Assembly: GCF_005771495.1 (NCBI RefSeq)
Contig: NZ_VAUW01000011.1
Coordinates: 62,001 to 126,000 of the forward strand
Length of the DNA: 64,000 nt
Origin: Maribacter sp. ACAM166
GTDB lineage: Bacteria > Bacteroidota > Bacteroidia > Flavobacteriales > Flavobacteriaceae
Reading direction: 5' to 3'
In this document: positions 33,706 to 41,948 of the stretch, one piece after another
Layout: the number at the start of each line of letters is the position of its first letter
Numbering within the stretch: position 1 is the stretch's first letter
Program-made: the position numbers and the translations under genes
The notes under the pieces: generated by a model
Told to the model about the DNA's origin: nothing
Database searches by the model: none
Seen by the model: the letters and a program-made list of their open reading frames with translations, nothing else

Positions 33706-34842
33706 CTAATAGGAAACATATTCTATAATCTCTAAACCATAACCTACGATACCTACTCTTTTAGTTTGTAGACTATTGGTCATGAGTTTCATTTTGTGAA
33801 TGCCAAGATCGTGTAATATTTGGGCGCCAATACCAAAATCTCGATTGTCCATTTCAATTTTAGGAGCTTTATGTATACCCTGTTTTTGTAGCTCTTTAAG
33901 TTCTTTTAAACGAGAAAGTAGGTTGAGAGATTCAGCATCTTGATTGATAAATACAATAGCACCTTTACCTTCTTGATTAATTTTATTGAACATATCCTCT
34001 AATTTTTCGTCAGGGTTATGCGTTAACGTTCCCAATATATCATTGTTAATCAACGTAGAATTGATACGTGTTAATATTTTTTCATCCGAAGACCAAGAAC
34101 CTTTAGTCAAGGCAAGATGAATATGGTTATTGGTAGTTTGTTTATATGCTCGTAATCTAAAATCGCCAAATCGTGTAACAATATTAAAATCGGTTTCTTT
34201 TTTAATCAAACTGTCATGTTCCATTCTATAGGCAACAAGATCTTCTATCGATACAATTTTCAAGTCAAATTTTTTGGCCACTTTCACTAATTGGGGAAGC
34301 CGAGCCATACTTCCATCCTCATTCATTATTTCTACGATAAACCCAGCAGGTTTTAACCCTGCCAGTCGTGCGAAATCAATTGCTGCTTCAGTATGCCCCG
34401 TTCTACGTAAAACACCACCCTCTTTAGCAACCAAAGGAAATATATGACCTGGTCTTACTAAATCATGAGGTTTGGTAGTTTTATCTGTCAAAGCAAAAAC
34501 TGTTTTAGAGCGATCGGAGGCTGAAATACCAGTGGTTACACCATTTCCTCTCAAATCCACAGATACGGTAAAAGCCGTTTCAAAGGGGTCGGTATTAGTG
34601 CTAACCATCATGTGTAATCCTAAATCTTTACACCTTCCTTCTGTTAATGGAGCGCAAATGAGACCCTTGCCGTGGGTAGCCATAAAGTTTATGGTCTCAG
34701 GTGTTGCTAATTCAGCTGCTGCCAGAAAATCTCCTTCATTTTCACGATTTTCATCATCAACAACGATAATTACTTTACCTAAACGAATGTCTTCAATCGC
34801 TTCTTCTATGGTATTCAATTGTATTTTCTTAAGATCTGTCAT
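33706..34842 (-). CDS. ribB: 3,4-dihydroxy-2-butanone-4-phosphate synthase with degenerate GTP cyclohydrolase II domain
   Basis: This riboflavin-pathway enzyme has 378 residues. The N-terminal domain (1-205) has all RibB marks: VVDDENRENEGDF (metal-binding acidic residues), THGKGLICAPL, TDPFETAFTVSVD, TTGISASDRS and RPGHIFPL to RTGHTEAAIDFA. It converts ribulose 5-phosphate to the four-carbon unit of riboflavin. The C-terminal domain (210-378) keeps the ends of GTP cyclohydrolase II (FGIGAQILHDLGI, YGLEIIEYVSY). The zinc-binding cysteine region is replaced by THNPDEKLEDMFNKIN with no cysteine, so cyclohydrolase activity should be absent. A separate RibA would be needed elsewhere. It is the last gene of a minus-strand run and starts 10 bases after the LptF/G-like permease gene. 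Confidence 0.92.
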   Translation of the reverse strand: MTDLKKIQLNTIEEAIEDIRLGKVIIVVDDENRENEGDFLAAAELATPETINFMATHGKGLICAPLTEGRCKDLGLHMMVSTNTDPFETAFTVSVDLRGNGVTTGISASDRSKTVFALTDKTTKPHDLVRPGHIFPLVAKEGGVLRRTGHTEAAIDFARLAGLKPAGFIVEIMNEDGSMARLPQLVKVAKKFDLKIVSIEDLVAYRMEHDSLIKKETDFNIVTRFGDFRLRAYKQTTNNHIHLALTKGSWSSDEKILTRINSTLINNDILGTLTHNPDEKLEDMFNKINQEGKGAIVFINQDAESLNLLSRLKELKELQKQGIHKAPKIEMDNRDFGIGAQILHDLGIHKMKLMTNSLQTKRVGIVGYGLEIIEYVSY

Positions 34843-34852
34843 GTTTGAACAA

Positions 34853-36367
34853 TCAGCTTTTATCTTTTTTTTGAAATAGTTTCTTAAATAGTATTTTAAA
34901 GAAATCGGTAATAAATCCGAAATTCACCATTCCCTTGTCTTCTGTAGCCCTTTTGGTTAGAAATATACCCATAGGTAGCATGATTAATGTTGAAAGCCAT
35001 GCCCCAAGCATAGGGTGAATATTTCCTTCTTTAGCGTAATTACCAGCGAATACTCCAATAAAATAGAAGATAAGAAAAAGTACTATTGCAATAACCATTG
35101 GTAAACCTAAACCTCCTTTTCTTATGATGGCGCCTAGTGGAGCACCAACAAAAAATAGAATTATACAAGAGAATGCCAGTGCATATTTGCTATGTAAAGA
35201 AAGGATATGCATGTTGTAGATTTTGTATCTTTTTTCCAGCTCTTCTTTTTTACCACTTACTGTACCTAAAATACTACTTGTTGCATTTTTAGCGCTACTC
35301 AAAATTTGTAATTGCTGCCACTCTGGGAATAGAACAAGAAAGTTTTCCTTAATTGAATCTTGTAGGGCAATATTAGCTTTTGCTTTGATGGACTTTATTC
35401 TAGAAATAGAATCTTTTTTGGAGACCATATCGGCCATAGTAGAATCGGTATTCTTTGTGATTAACGGTACAAATAATCCAATCCTACTCTCTATATTCTT
35501 GGAAAATGCACGAACAATTCTATAATTATCACTTCGTAACGAGTCTATATCTTTAGAAAGCCGTGAAATATTTTTCATCTTATCAGTACTAATATCCCGC
35601 TCCTCCTCTAAGTCATCATTATTGATTTCAGGAATTTCAATATTCATGGTATAGGTATCGAAATCGGCCTGAGCAAAAGGAAATTTCATTTTACTATCGT
35701 TACTTTTTGTAGTAACATCTTCATAGAAATGTCCATTCTTTAAAACCAATTGAATAATATCGGAATCTTCACTACTAATCAATTCTCCAGTTTCTGATTT
35801 AATAACTGTGGTGTTAATATTAGATTCAGACTTTTTATGAATAATCACGTTCCTTAAAAAACGATCATTGTCCCCATACTTCTCATCAACCTTGATGTTC
35901 ATTCCTTCAAAATCACTAAAAACGCCTTCTGAAATTACTGCGGCAGGTTTCACCTTCGCAATATTTCTACGAAGATTATATATTTTACGTTGCGATAGCG
36001 GAATCACATTATTTGCGAAGAAGAAGGTTACACCACCTAAAATGGTTACAAATACTATTAAGCTCACCATTGATCGTTGTAACGATATACCTGAAGCCTT
36101 CATTGCCGCAAATTCGTAGTTTTCAGCAATGGAACCAAAGGTTAAAATAGAAGATAAAAGTACCGTTAGTGGAAGTACTTTTTCGGTAAGATCAGGTATT
36201 AAATAAAATAGGAACTTACCGATGATTACAATATCTAGACCTTTACCCGCTAAATCATCAATAAAAAGCCAAATTGTTTGGAATATGAAGATGAACATCA
36301 ATATTACAAACGAACTGACAAAATTAAAGACGAACCTTGATAGGATATAGCGGTCTAGAATTCTCAA
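34853..36367 (-). CDS. LptF/LptG-family lipopolysaccharide export permease
   Basis: This inner-membrane protein has 504 residues. Three helices at the N-terminus (FNFVSSFVILMFIFIFQTIW, ILLSSILTFGSIAENYE and MVSLIVFVTILGGVTFFFAN) come before a large periplasmic domain (about residues 105-365). Three helices follow near the C-terminus (LAFSCIILFFVGAPLGAIIR, ending with LSTLIMLPMGIFLTKRA). This is the YjgP/YjgQ layout. With LptB and its paired permease it lifts LPS from the inner membrane to the Lpt bridge. The periplasmic domain is longer than in E. coli, which is common in Bacteroidota. It starts 5 bases after lolA, linking LPS and lipoprotein transport genes in one transcript. Confidence 0.9.
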   Translation of the reverse strand: MRILDRYILSRFVFNFVSSFVILMFIFIFQTIWLFIDDLAGKGLDIVIIGKFLFYLIPDLTEKVLPLTVLLSSILTFGSIAENYEFAAMKASGISLQRSMVSLIVFVTILGGVTFFFANNVIPLSQRKIYNLRRNIAKVKPAAVISEGVFSDFEGMNIKVDEKYGDNDRFLRNVIIHKKSESNINTTVIKSETGELISSEDSDIIQLVLKNGHFYEDVTTKSNDSKMKFPFAQADFDTYTMNIEIPEINNDDLEEERDISTDKMKNISRLSKDIDSLRSDNYRIVRAFSKNIESRIGLFVPLITKNTDSTMADMVSKKDSISRIKSIKAKANIALQDSIKENFLVLFPEWQQLQILSSAKNATSSILGTVSGKKEELEKRYKIYNMHILSLHSKYALAFSCIILFFVGAPLGAIIRKGGLGLPMVIAIVLFLIFYFIGVFAGNYAKEGNIHPMLGAWLSTLIMLPMGIFLTKRATEDKGMVNFGFITDFFKILFKKLFQKKDKS

Positions 36368-36372
36368 TAGTT

Positions 36373-37038
36373 CTAATTTCTTAGAATGAAATAGCCTTCA
36401 TCCTTATATTTAGCTTCGTCAAAAGTAAATAAGGTTTTGGACAAATCTTGATCTGTTTTAAAAGAATTAACAGTGATTGTGGTCTTTGTGCTATTCTTAC
36501 CGGTTTCAATTAACTTATATATATGCTTTGTGCCCATATCTATACCCAATAATCTAGATTTTATTTCAGTATCTGAATCGATAGGCGTCAATTTTACAAA
36601 TTGAATTTTTCGTCCTTGAATATCTTGCAAAATATCCCATGCATAATTGTGACCCTCTTTATAAAAAGTAAGCATTTTTGAAGGTGTCATCGCATTTTCA
36701 TCTTCAGACTTATTTTCTATGGTCACTTCTTCATTTTCTGGCACAATGGTGTACACCTTTTTACCATCGAACATCTGTTGAGAACCTAAATAGTTAAACA
36801 TATATTTTTCCCCAGAAAGAGTAACATCTCCTCTAGTTTCTTGGTTAATACCAGCTTCTGCATTTTTTAGGTCGAATTTGAAATCCACAAAAATGTTATT
36901 ATAGCTTTTTACTTTGGTATATACTTCATCTAAAAGAGCCTTTGCTTTGTCTGAACTTTGGGCATTTGCCATTGTTACGGTAAACAGTATCGTTAAAACA
37001 ATAATAATTTTTTTCATTTCTTCTTTCATATCATTCAT
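36373..37038 (-). CDS. lolA: LolA outer-membrane lipoprotein carrier
   Basis: This periplasmic carrier has up to 221 residues. The likely true start is the ATG at 37017 (MKKIIIVLTILFTVTMANAQ), which gives a clean signal peptide. Starting at 37038 would add seven residues and overlap ftsK by 8 bases. The mature part is a half-barrel with the LolA pattern ALLDEVYTKVKSYNNIFVDF, GDVTLSGEKYMF and LTFYKEGHNYAW, and ends in GYFILRN. It moves lipoproteins released by LolCDE across the periplasm, which matters in a genome rich in outer-membrane lipoproteins. Its place after ftsK is conserved in many Flavobacteria as far as I know. Confidence 0.9.
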   Translation of the reverse strand: MNDMKEEMKKIIIVLTILFTVTMANAQSSDKAKALLDEVYTKVKSYNNIFVDFKFDLKNAEAGINQETRGDVTLSGEKYMFNYLGSQQMFDGKKVYTIVPENEEVTIENKSEDENAMTPSKMLTFYKEGHNYAWDILQDIQGRKIQFVKLTPIDSDTEIKSRLLGIDMGTKHIYKLIETGKNSTKTTITVNSFKTDQDLSKTLFTFDEAKYKDEGYFILRN

Positions 37039-39394
37039 TATCCAATATTTGTTGAAGGGCTACCATGTCTGAAACATATACCTGTCTAGCTTTGCTGCCC
37101 TCAAACGGACCTACGATTCCAGCAGCTTCCAGTTGGTCAATTATTCGACCAGCGCGATTGTACCCTAATTTTAATTTTCTCTGAATTAAGGAGGCAGAAC
37201 CTTGTTGCGCAATGACAATTACCTCTGCAGCTTCCCGGAACTTTTGATCTCGCTCCGATACATTATTATCAACACTCGTGCCAGAATCTTCCCCAACATA
37301 TTCTGGAAGCTCATGTGCTTCTGGATATGCACGCTGACTACCAATAAACTCAACGATTTTAGCAACCTCTGGTGTGTCTACAAAAGCACATTGAATACGT
37401 GTCACATCATTACCCTGCGTAAATAGCATATCTCCTCTACCAATCAATTGATCCGCTCCTGCAGTATCTAAAATGGTTCTTGAATCAATTTTAGACGTTA
37501 CTCTAAACGCTAACCTAGCGGGGAAGTTAGCTTTGATGATACCCGTTATAACATTCACTGAAGGTCTTTGAGTCGCAATAATCAAATGGATGCCAATTGC
37601 CCTAGCCAATTGAGCTAGTCTCGCAACAGGTGTTTCCACTTCCTTACCGGCAGTCATAATTAAATCTGCAAACTCATCGATTACAAGAACGATATAGGGT
37701 AAAAATTTATGTCCGTCGTTAGGATTTAATTTACGTGCCTTGAATTTTGTATTGTATTCTTTCAGGTTACGTACCATCGCTAGCTTCAATAACTCATAGC
37801 GATTGTCCATTTCTATACAAAGGGAATTTAAGGTGTGTATTACCTTCGTATTGTCAGTTATTATTGCTTCTGCGGAATCGGGTAGTTTTGCTAAGAAATG
37901 ACGCTCAATTTTATTATAAAGCGTTAGTTCAACTTTCTTGGGATCTACAAGAATAAATTTAACTTCTGCTGGATGCTTTTTATACAGTAGGGAAGTTAAC
38001 ACGGCATTTAGACCCACAGATTTTCCTTGTCCGGTGGCACCTGCCATTAACATGTGAGGCATTTTAGCCAAATCAACTACAAATGTTTCGTTGCTAATGG
38101 TTTTACCGAAAGCGATTGGTAATTCCATTTCCGCTTTTTGAAATTTGCTAGAGGCAATGACAGAACGCATAGATACGATGGTCGCATTCTTATTGGGAAC
38201 TTCTATACCAATAGTTCCTTTGCCTGGAATAGGAGCGATGATACGTATGCCCAATGCTGCCAATGATAAAGCAATATCATCCTCAAGGTTTTTGATTTTG
38301 GATATTCGAACTCCTGCTTCAGGAACAATCTCATATAAGGTAACGGTAGGCCCTATTGTTGCTTTTATTTGTGCAATGCCAATCTTATAATTTTTGAGGG
38401 TTTCAACTATTTTATTTTTATTCTCCTCTAATTCTTCTTGGTTAATGGTTATTCCACCCGTAACACCATGTTGGTCTAAAAGTTCAATAGTTGGGAATTT
38501 ATAGTTACCTAATTCTAATGTAGGGTCAAATTCACCAAAATCATCCACCAATTTATTGGCAAGAATATCAATTTCTTCAGGTTCCTCAATCACCTGCTCA
38601 ACCTCCATAGACAGTGTTTCTTCAGGTGCTGTAGAAGTAATTTCTAATTCGTTAGTATCCTTAACCGTTTCTAAATGCGGAATTTCTGTTTTATGGGTGT
38701 ATGTGTCTACAACGATAGGAGTTTCTTTCTCCATCGAAGTAGTCATTACTTTCTCTTTATCGCTAGCTTTTCTTTGTTTGCTGGCTTTAAACTCTGAGGA
38801 AATTACTTCTTTTTTCGATTTAAAAAATGATGAAATACCTTCTGGAGTTATTTCAAATAGTCTTACTAGAATAAATATCAGACCAAAAATCAATAATAAG
38901 AGTACGCCAATTTTTCCTGCATAATCTTGAAGGAAATCATTCATTTCAAATCCTACCAAGCCCCCTAATAAAGGACTGCTTGTGGCAAAAAAGCCCAAAG
39001 CAATTGAAATCCAGATTACGAAAAGTAAACCCCAAATCCATTTTTTGAAAAGTGCTTTCAATGGAAGTCCTAAAAAGAGATATATTCCAGTAATACAAAT
39101 TAAAAAGGGAAGTATGAGCGATGCTAAGCCAAAGCCTTTATACATGAAAAAGTGACTTATGCTAGCACCAAATTTGTTCAATAGGTTTTTGGCCAGCTCG
39201 TTACGATTCCTGAATTCTGATAGCAGACTTTGATCATCTTGCCAATTAAAATAAAATGATATAAATGAAAAGAACAGAGCGATACTAAAAAGCATCAACA
39301 AGCTACCCAAAATAATTTTATTCTGTTTGGATACTTTAAACGATGATCCTTTTTTAGTAGGTTTTGGCTTTGATTTAGTTGCCTTCTTTGCCAT
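37031..39394 (-). CDS. ftsK: FtsK/SpoIIIE DNA translocase
   Basis: This septal DNA pump has 787 residues. Four membrane helices lie in the first 190 residues, followed by an acidic, low-complexity linker (about 195-290), much shorter than that of E. coli FtsK. The alpha/beta motor domain has Walker A ATGQGKSV (K458) and Walker B YIVLVIDEFADLI. It also has the LARAIGIHLIIATQRPS block. The C-terminal gamma winged helix (SASLIQRKLKLGYNRAGRII, DQLEAAGIVGP) reads the orienting DNA sequences. It clears chromosome ends from the division septum and helps XerCD act on dimers. It begins 64 bases after the diacylglycerol kinase gene and overlaps or abuts lolA. Confidence 0.95.
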   Translation of the reverse strand: MAKKATKSKPKPTKKGSSFKVSKQNKIILGSLLMLFSIALFFSFISFYFNWQDDQSLLSEFRNRNELAKNLLNKFGASISHFFMYKGFGLASLILPFLICITGIYLFLGLPLKALFKKWIWGLLFVIWISIALGFFATSSPLLGGLVGFEMNDFLQDYAGKIGVLLLLIFGLIFILVRLFEITPEGISSFFKSKKEVISSEFKASKQRKASDKEKVMTTSMEKETPIVVDTYTHKTEIPHLETVKDTNELEITSTAPEETLSMEVEQVIEEPEEIDILANKLVDDFGEFDPTLELGNYKFPTIELLDQHGVTGGITINQEELEENKNKIVETLKNYKIGIAQIKATIGPTVTLYEIVPEAGVRISKIKNLEDDIALSLAALGIRIIAPIPGKGTIGIEVPNKNATIVSMRSVIASSKFQKAEMELPIAFGKTISNETFVVDLAKMPHMLMAGATGQGKSVGLNAVLTSLLYKKHPAEVKFILVDPKKVELTLYNKIERHFLAKLPDSAEAIITDNTKVIHTLNSLCIEMDNRYELLKLAMVRNLKEYNTKFKARKLNPNDGHKFLPYIVLVIDEFADLIMTAGKEVETPVARLAQLARAIGIHLIIATQRPSVNVITGIIKANFPARLAFRVTSKIDSRTILDTAGADQLIGRGDMLFTQGNDVTRIQCAFVDTPEVAKIVEFIGSQRAYPEAHELPEYVGEDSGTSVDNNVSERDQKFREAAEVIVIAQQGSASLIQRKLKLGYNRAGRIIDQLEAAGIVGPFEGSKARQVYVSDMVALQQILDNE

Positions 39395-39458
39395 TAAATC
39401 TTTTATTCTGTTGCTAAATTACAAATTTACGATGAGCTATTGTAAATGATAAAACGAC

Positions 39459-39824
39459 CTAGATTATTTTAGGCAGGTAAATAATAAGACCAATTATGGC
39501 AGATGCTATTGAAACAAGCATAACTGCACCGGCGGAAATATCCTTTATAAATCCGATTTTCGTATCGAATTCGGGCTGTACGTAATCAGATAGTTTTTCA
39601 ACGGCCGTATTCATGCCTTCAACACCTAATACCAAAGCAATTGCAAATATTTGAAGAATCCATTCTATATTGGAAATCTCAAAGTAAAAGCCTGCAATTG
39701 TCATTACAATAGCAATAAAAACCTGAATTTTTATACTTGCTTCTGTGCGTATCAACAAAAAGGCACCTTTAAAGGCAAAACCAACACTTTTGATACGATT
39801 GACCAAAAAGGATTCCTTAGGCAT
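39459..39824 (-). CDS. Diacylglycerol kinase-family membrane protein (DgkA-like)
   Basis: This small inner-membrane enzyme has 121 residues and three predicted helices. The motifs are FAFKGAFLLIRTEASIKIQV near the N-terminus, then helix two (FEISNIEWILQIFAIALVLG) running into VEGMNTAVEKLSDYV, which corresponds to the catalytic E(A/G)xNTAIE region. FIKDISAGAVMLVSIASAII begins helix three. It phosphorylates diacylglycerol or undecaprenol at the membrane. The Gram-positive type uses undecaprenol, and the sequence alone does not decide. It follows tpx by 15 bases and precedes ftsK in one minus-strand run. Confidence 0.88.
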   Translation of the reverse strand: MPKESFLVNRIKSVGFAFKGAFLLIRTEASIKIQVFIAIVMTIAGFYFEISNIEWILQIFAIALVLGVEGMNTAVEKLSDYVQPEFDTKIGFIKDISAGAVMLVSIASAIIGLIIYLPKII

Positions 39825-39839
39825 GAGAGTCGTTTATAA

Positions 39840-40343
39840 TTAATTCATTAACGCCTCTAATGCCGCTTTATAATTTGGTTCCTCAGTAATCTCTGTCACT
39901 TGCTCAGTATACAGAATAGTGCCTTTCTCGTCAACCACAACGACAGCTCTTGAATGCAAAGGAGCCAATGGCCCATCGGAAAAATCAACATGGTACGACT
40001 TCCCAAAATTGCCATCCTTAAAGTCAGATAACATTTCAACGTTTTCAATTCCCTCAGCACCACAAAATCGTGCTTGTGCAAAAGGAAGGTCTTTTGAGAC
40101 ACAAAGTACTATGGTATTATCTAATTCTGCAGCCTCTTGGTTAAACTGTCTTACTGATTGGGCACATGTACCTGTATCTACGCTTGGAAATATATTCAAT
40201 ACAACCCTTGAACCTTCATAATCAGAAAGTTTAACGGTAGATAAATCATTTTTCGTTAATTGAAAATCTGGTGCTTTTTCACCTGAAGCAGGTAAAGAAC
40301 CTACTGTATGTACTGCACTACCCTTTAAAGTTATAGAAGCCAT
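39840..40343 (-). CDS. tpx: Thiol peroxidase (Tpx)
   Basis: This atypical 2-Cys peroxiredoxin has 167 residues, the normal length. The peroxidatic cysteine is C60 in SVDTGTCAQS and the resolving cysteine is C94 in QARFCGAEG. VGSLPASGEKAPDF at the N-terminus and FSDGPLAPLHSRAVVVVDE near the C-terminus are typical. It reduces hydrogen and lipid peroxides with thioredoxin. The gene leads the tpx-dgkA-ftsK-lolA-permease-ribB run, and a terminator from the opposite group (peroxiredoxin-thioredoxin-DUF6952) lies just upstream. Two peroxide-removal systems are thus neighbours. Confidence 0.95.
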   Translation of the reverse strand: MASITLKGSAVHTVGSLPASGEKAPDFQLTKNDLSTVKLSDYEGSRVVLNIFPSVDTGTCAQSVRQFNQEAAELDNTIVLCVSKDLPFAQARFCGAEGIENVEMLSDFKDGNFGKSYHVDFSDGPLAPLHSRAVVVVDEKGTILYTEQVTEITEEPNYKAALEALMN

Positions 40344-40411
40344 TTTCTTAGTTTAAAATTAGAAGATGTGAAATTATAAAATATAAAGATAAAACGTGAA
40401 GTAATGTGATA

Positions 40412-40443
40412 AAAAAGTCCTCTCAATTTTGAAAGGACTTTTT
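40412..40443 (-). terminator. Terminator of the peroxiredoxin-thioredoxin-DUF6952 operon
   Basis: Arms AAAAAGTCCT (40412-40421) and AGGACTTTTT (40434-40443) pair perfectly, and the stem extends inward past one mismatch (TCAA with TTGA). Reading leftward the 3' arm ends in a T-run. It lies 18 bases beyond the stop codon of the DUF6952 gene and separates it from tpx. Confidence 0.8.
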
Positions 40444-40460
40444 AATTTTAAATAAGAATA

Positions 40461-40718
40461 TTACTTGTCTATCGAGCCTAAAACGCGCTGCATGAACTGG
40501 TTCATCGCTTCTTTTTTGGGTGTTCCTTCTTGTATGCTTTTAGCTACATCTAAGGCGCCGTACATATTTGAAATCAGCTCTCCGATTACATCTAATTCTT
40601 CATCTTTTAATGAAGGTAGCTCTGTTAGCGCTTCTAAAGTATCTATTGTCTCTAGTACGTAATCGCTGTCTTTTTTTTCTATGAACTCTGTAAGGAGTTT
40701 AATTATTGGTAACCTCAC
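40461..40718 (-). CDS. DUF6952-like small protein
   Basis: This helical cytoplasmic protein has 85 residues and strong family features: RLPIIKLLTEFIE, LETIDTLEALTELPSLKDEE, LDVIGELISNMYGALDV and PKKEAMNQFMQRVLGSI. I know this as DUF6952, found in Flavobacteriia directly after a peroxiredoxin and a small thioredoxin, as here. Its start overlaps the end of the thioredoxin gene by 20 bases, so it is made together with it. Its function is unknown. It has no cysteine, so it is not itself a redox protein, and a regulatory or docking role is possible. Confidence 0.8.
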   Translation of the reverse strand: MRLPIIKLLTEFIEKKDSDYVLETIDTLEALTELPSLKDEELDVIGELISNMYGALDVAKSIQEGTPKKEAMNQFMQRVLGSIDK

Positions 40719-41013
40719 TTATCAATTCTTTTAAAAGGTCATACTTATTGGTTTGCACCTGATTTTTTAATTTACCATTTACAAATGAGGCAAAAGTGGG
40801 CAAATTGTCTACGTTGGCAAGCTTTCTTGATTCAGAAAATTTCTCAGCATCGGCAATTACAAAAGTAATATCCTCATTTACTGAAGCTTCTTTCTTGAAT
40901 TTAGGCTTCATAATACGGCAATTACCGCACCAGGTTGCTGAATATTGAACTATAACATTTTTATTTTTTTCTATTATTTCCTGTAAATTATCCTCTTCCA
41001 ATTCTACTAACAT
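40699..41013 (-). CDS. Small thioredoxin with CGNC active site
   Basis: This cytoplasmic thioredoxin has 104 residues. The active site is C29 and C32 in SATWCGNCRIM, with asparagine in place of the usual proline (CGPC), a change that alters redox potential. The cis-proline region reads VDNLPTFASF. It lies 76 bases downstream of the peroxiredoxin and overlaps the DUF6952 gene. It is probably the dedicated reductant of that peroxiredoxin, recycling it after peroxide removal. Confidence 0.9.
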   Translation of the reverse strand: MLVELEEDNLQEIIEKNKNVIVQYSATWCGNCRIMKPKFKKEASVNEDITFVIADAEKFSESRKLANVDNLPTFASFVNGKLKNQVQTNKYDLLKELISEVTNN

Positions 41014-41089
41014 AATTGTAGTTGTTTATATATTAAACGAGGAGCATGGAGTGTTTAAACCCAATGCTACTCGTCATTAAAATAGTTGA

Positions 41090-41734
41090 TTAATTGGAGT
41101 GTGCCGACAAGTAACTCGCAACACCTTCTCTATTGGCCGACATTGCGTCTTTGCCTTCTTCCCAGTTTGCAGGACATACTTCACCTTTTTCTTGAACATG
41201 TGTATAGGCATCTATTAAACGAAGATATTCGTTTACGTTTCTACCTAATGGCATATGGTTTATGCCTTCATGAAAAACGGTACCTTCTTCATCGATTAAA
41301 TAGGTAGCACGATATGTTACATTGTCGCCCTCAACCGTAATGATGTCATTTTCTTCATCATAGGTTTTGTTGGTAATATCAAGAATATCTAAAGTAGCGG
41401 CTAAATTTCTATTGCTATCTGCCAAAATTGGATAGGTTACGCCTTCAATTCCGCCATTGTCCTTATCTGTACTTAACCAAGCAAAATGTACTTCGGGGGT
41501 GTCACAAGAGGCACCGATAACCACAGTGTTTCTTTTTTCGAACTCACCTAAAGCAGCTTGAAAAGCATGAAGTTCAGTAGGGCATACAAAAGTGAAATCT
41601 TTTGGGTACCAGAACAGAACCACCTTTTTATTGTTTTTTTGAGCTTCTTCTAAAACATTAAGTTTAAAAGTATCGCCCATGTCATTCATTGCGTTAACAC
41701 TGATATTTGGAAATTTTTTTCCGACAAATGCCAT
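41090..41734 (-). CDS. 2-Cys peroxiredoxin (AhpC/Prx type)
   Basis: This enzyme has 214 residues. The peroxidatic cysteine is C51 in FTFVCPTELHAF and the resolving cysteine lies near the C-terminus in GEVCPANWEEG. SCDTPEVHFAWLSTDKDNG and the conserved arginine region (TYRATYLIDEEGTVFHE) complete the site. It reduces hydrogen peroxide and organic peroxides using the adjacent thioredoxin. It leads the three-gene operon. A TAnnTTTG -7 box (TAATTTTG, minus strand, 41766-41773) overlaps a 32-bp perfect palindrome just before the start codon, which suggests operator control in response to peroxide. Confidence 0.93.
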   Translation of the reverse strand: MAFVGKKFPNISVNAMNDMGDTFKLNVLEEAQKNNKKVVLFWYPKDFTFVCPTELHAFQAALGEFEKRNTVVIGASCDTPEVHFAWLSTDKDNGGIEGVTYPILADSNRNLAATLDILDITNKTYDEENDIITVEGDNVTYRATYLIDEEGTVFHEGINHMPLGRNVNEYLRLIDAYTHVQEKGEVCPANWEEGKDAMSANREGVASYLSAHSN

Positions 41735-41739
41735 AATAT

Positions 41740-41773
41740 ATTTTGCTTTATAATTAATTATAAAGCAAAATTA
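41740..41773 (-). promoter_or_regulatory. Peroxiredoxin promoter with 32-bp perfect palindrome
   Basis: Bases 41740-41771 are their own reverse complement (half-site ATTTTGCTTTATAATT). The -7 box TAATTTTG on the minus strand (41766-41773) overlaps one end, so the palindrome covers the predicted transcription start and ends 5 bases before the coding region. It could act as an operator for a dimeric redox repressor or, in the RNA, as a hairpin over the start. Confidence 0.6.
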
Positions 41774-41948
41774 AGATTTGAATAAGCGTTAAGTAACTTT
41801 CTGAATTAGTATTTTCAATAGGGTAATAGCTATTTTGAATAGCTAAAAAAATAAGCCTACTATACTGCTAAAGGTTTAGTTATTTGGCTGTATCATTATC
41901 AGATTAATAGAATTAGAAAAGAAGAGGTCAAATTTTAAAAATTAAAAG

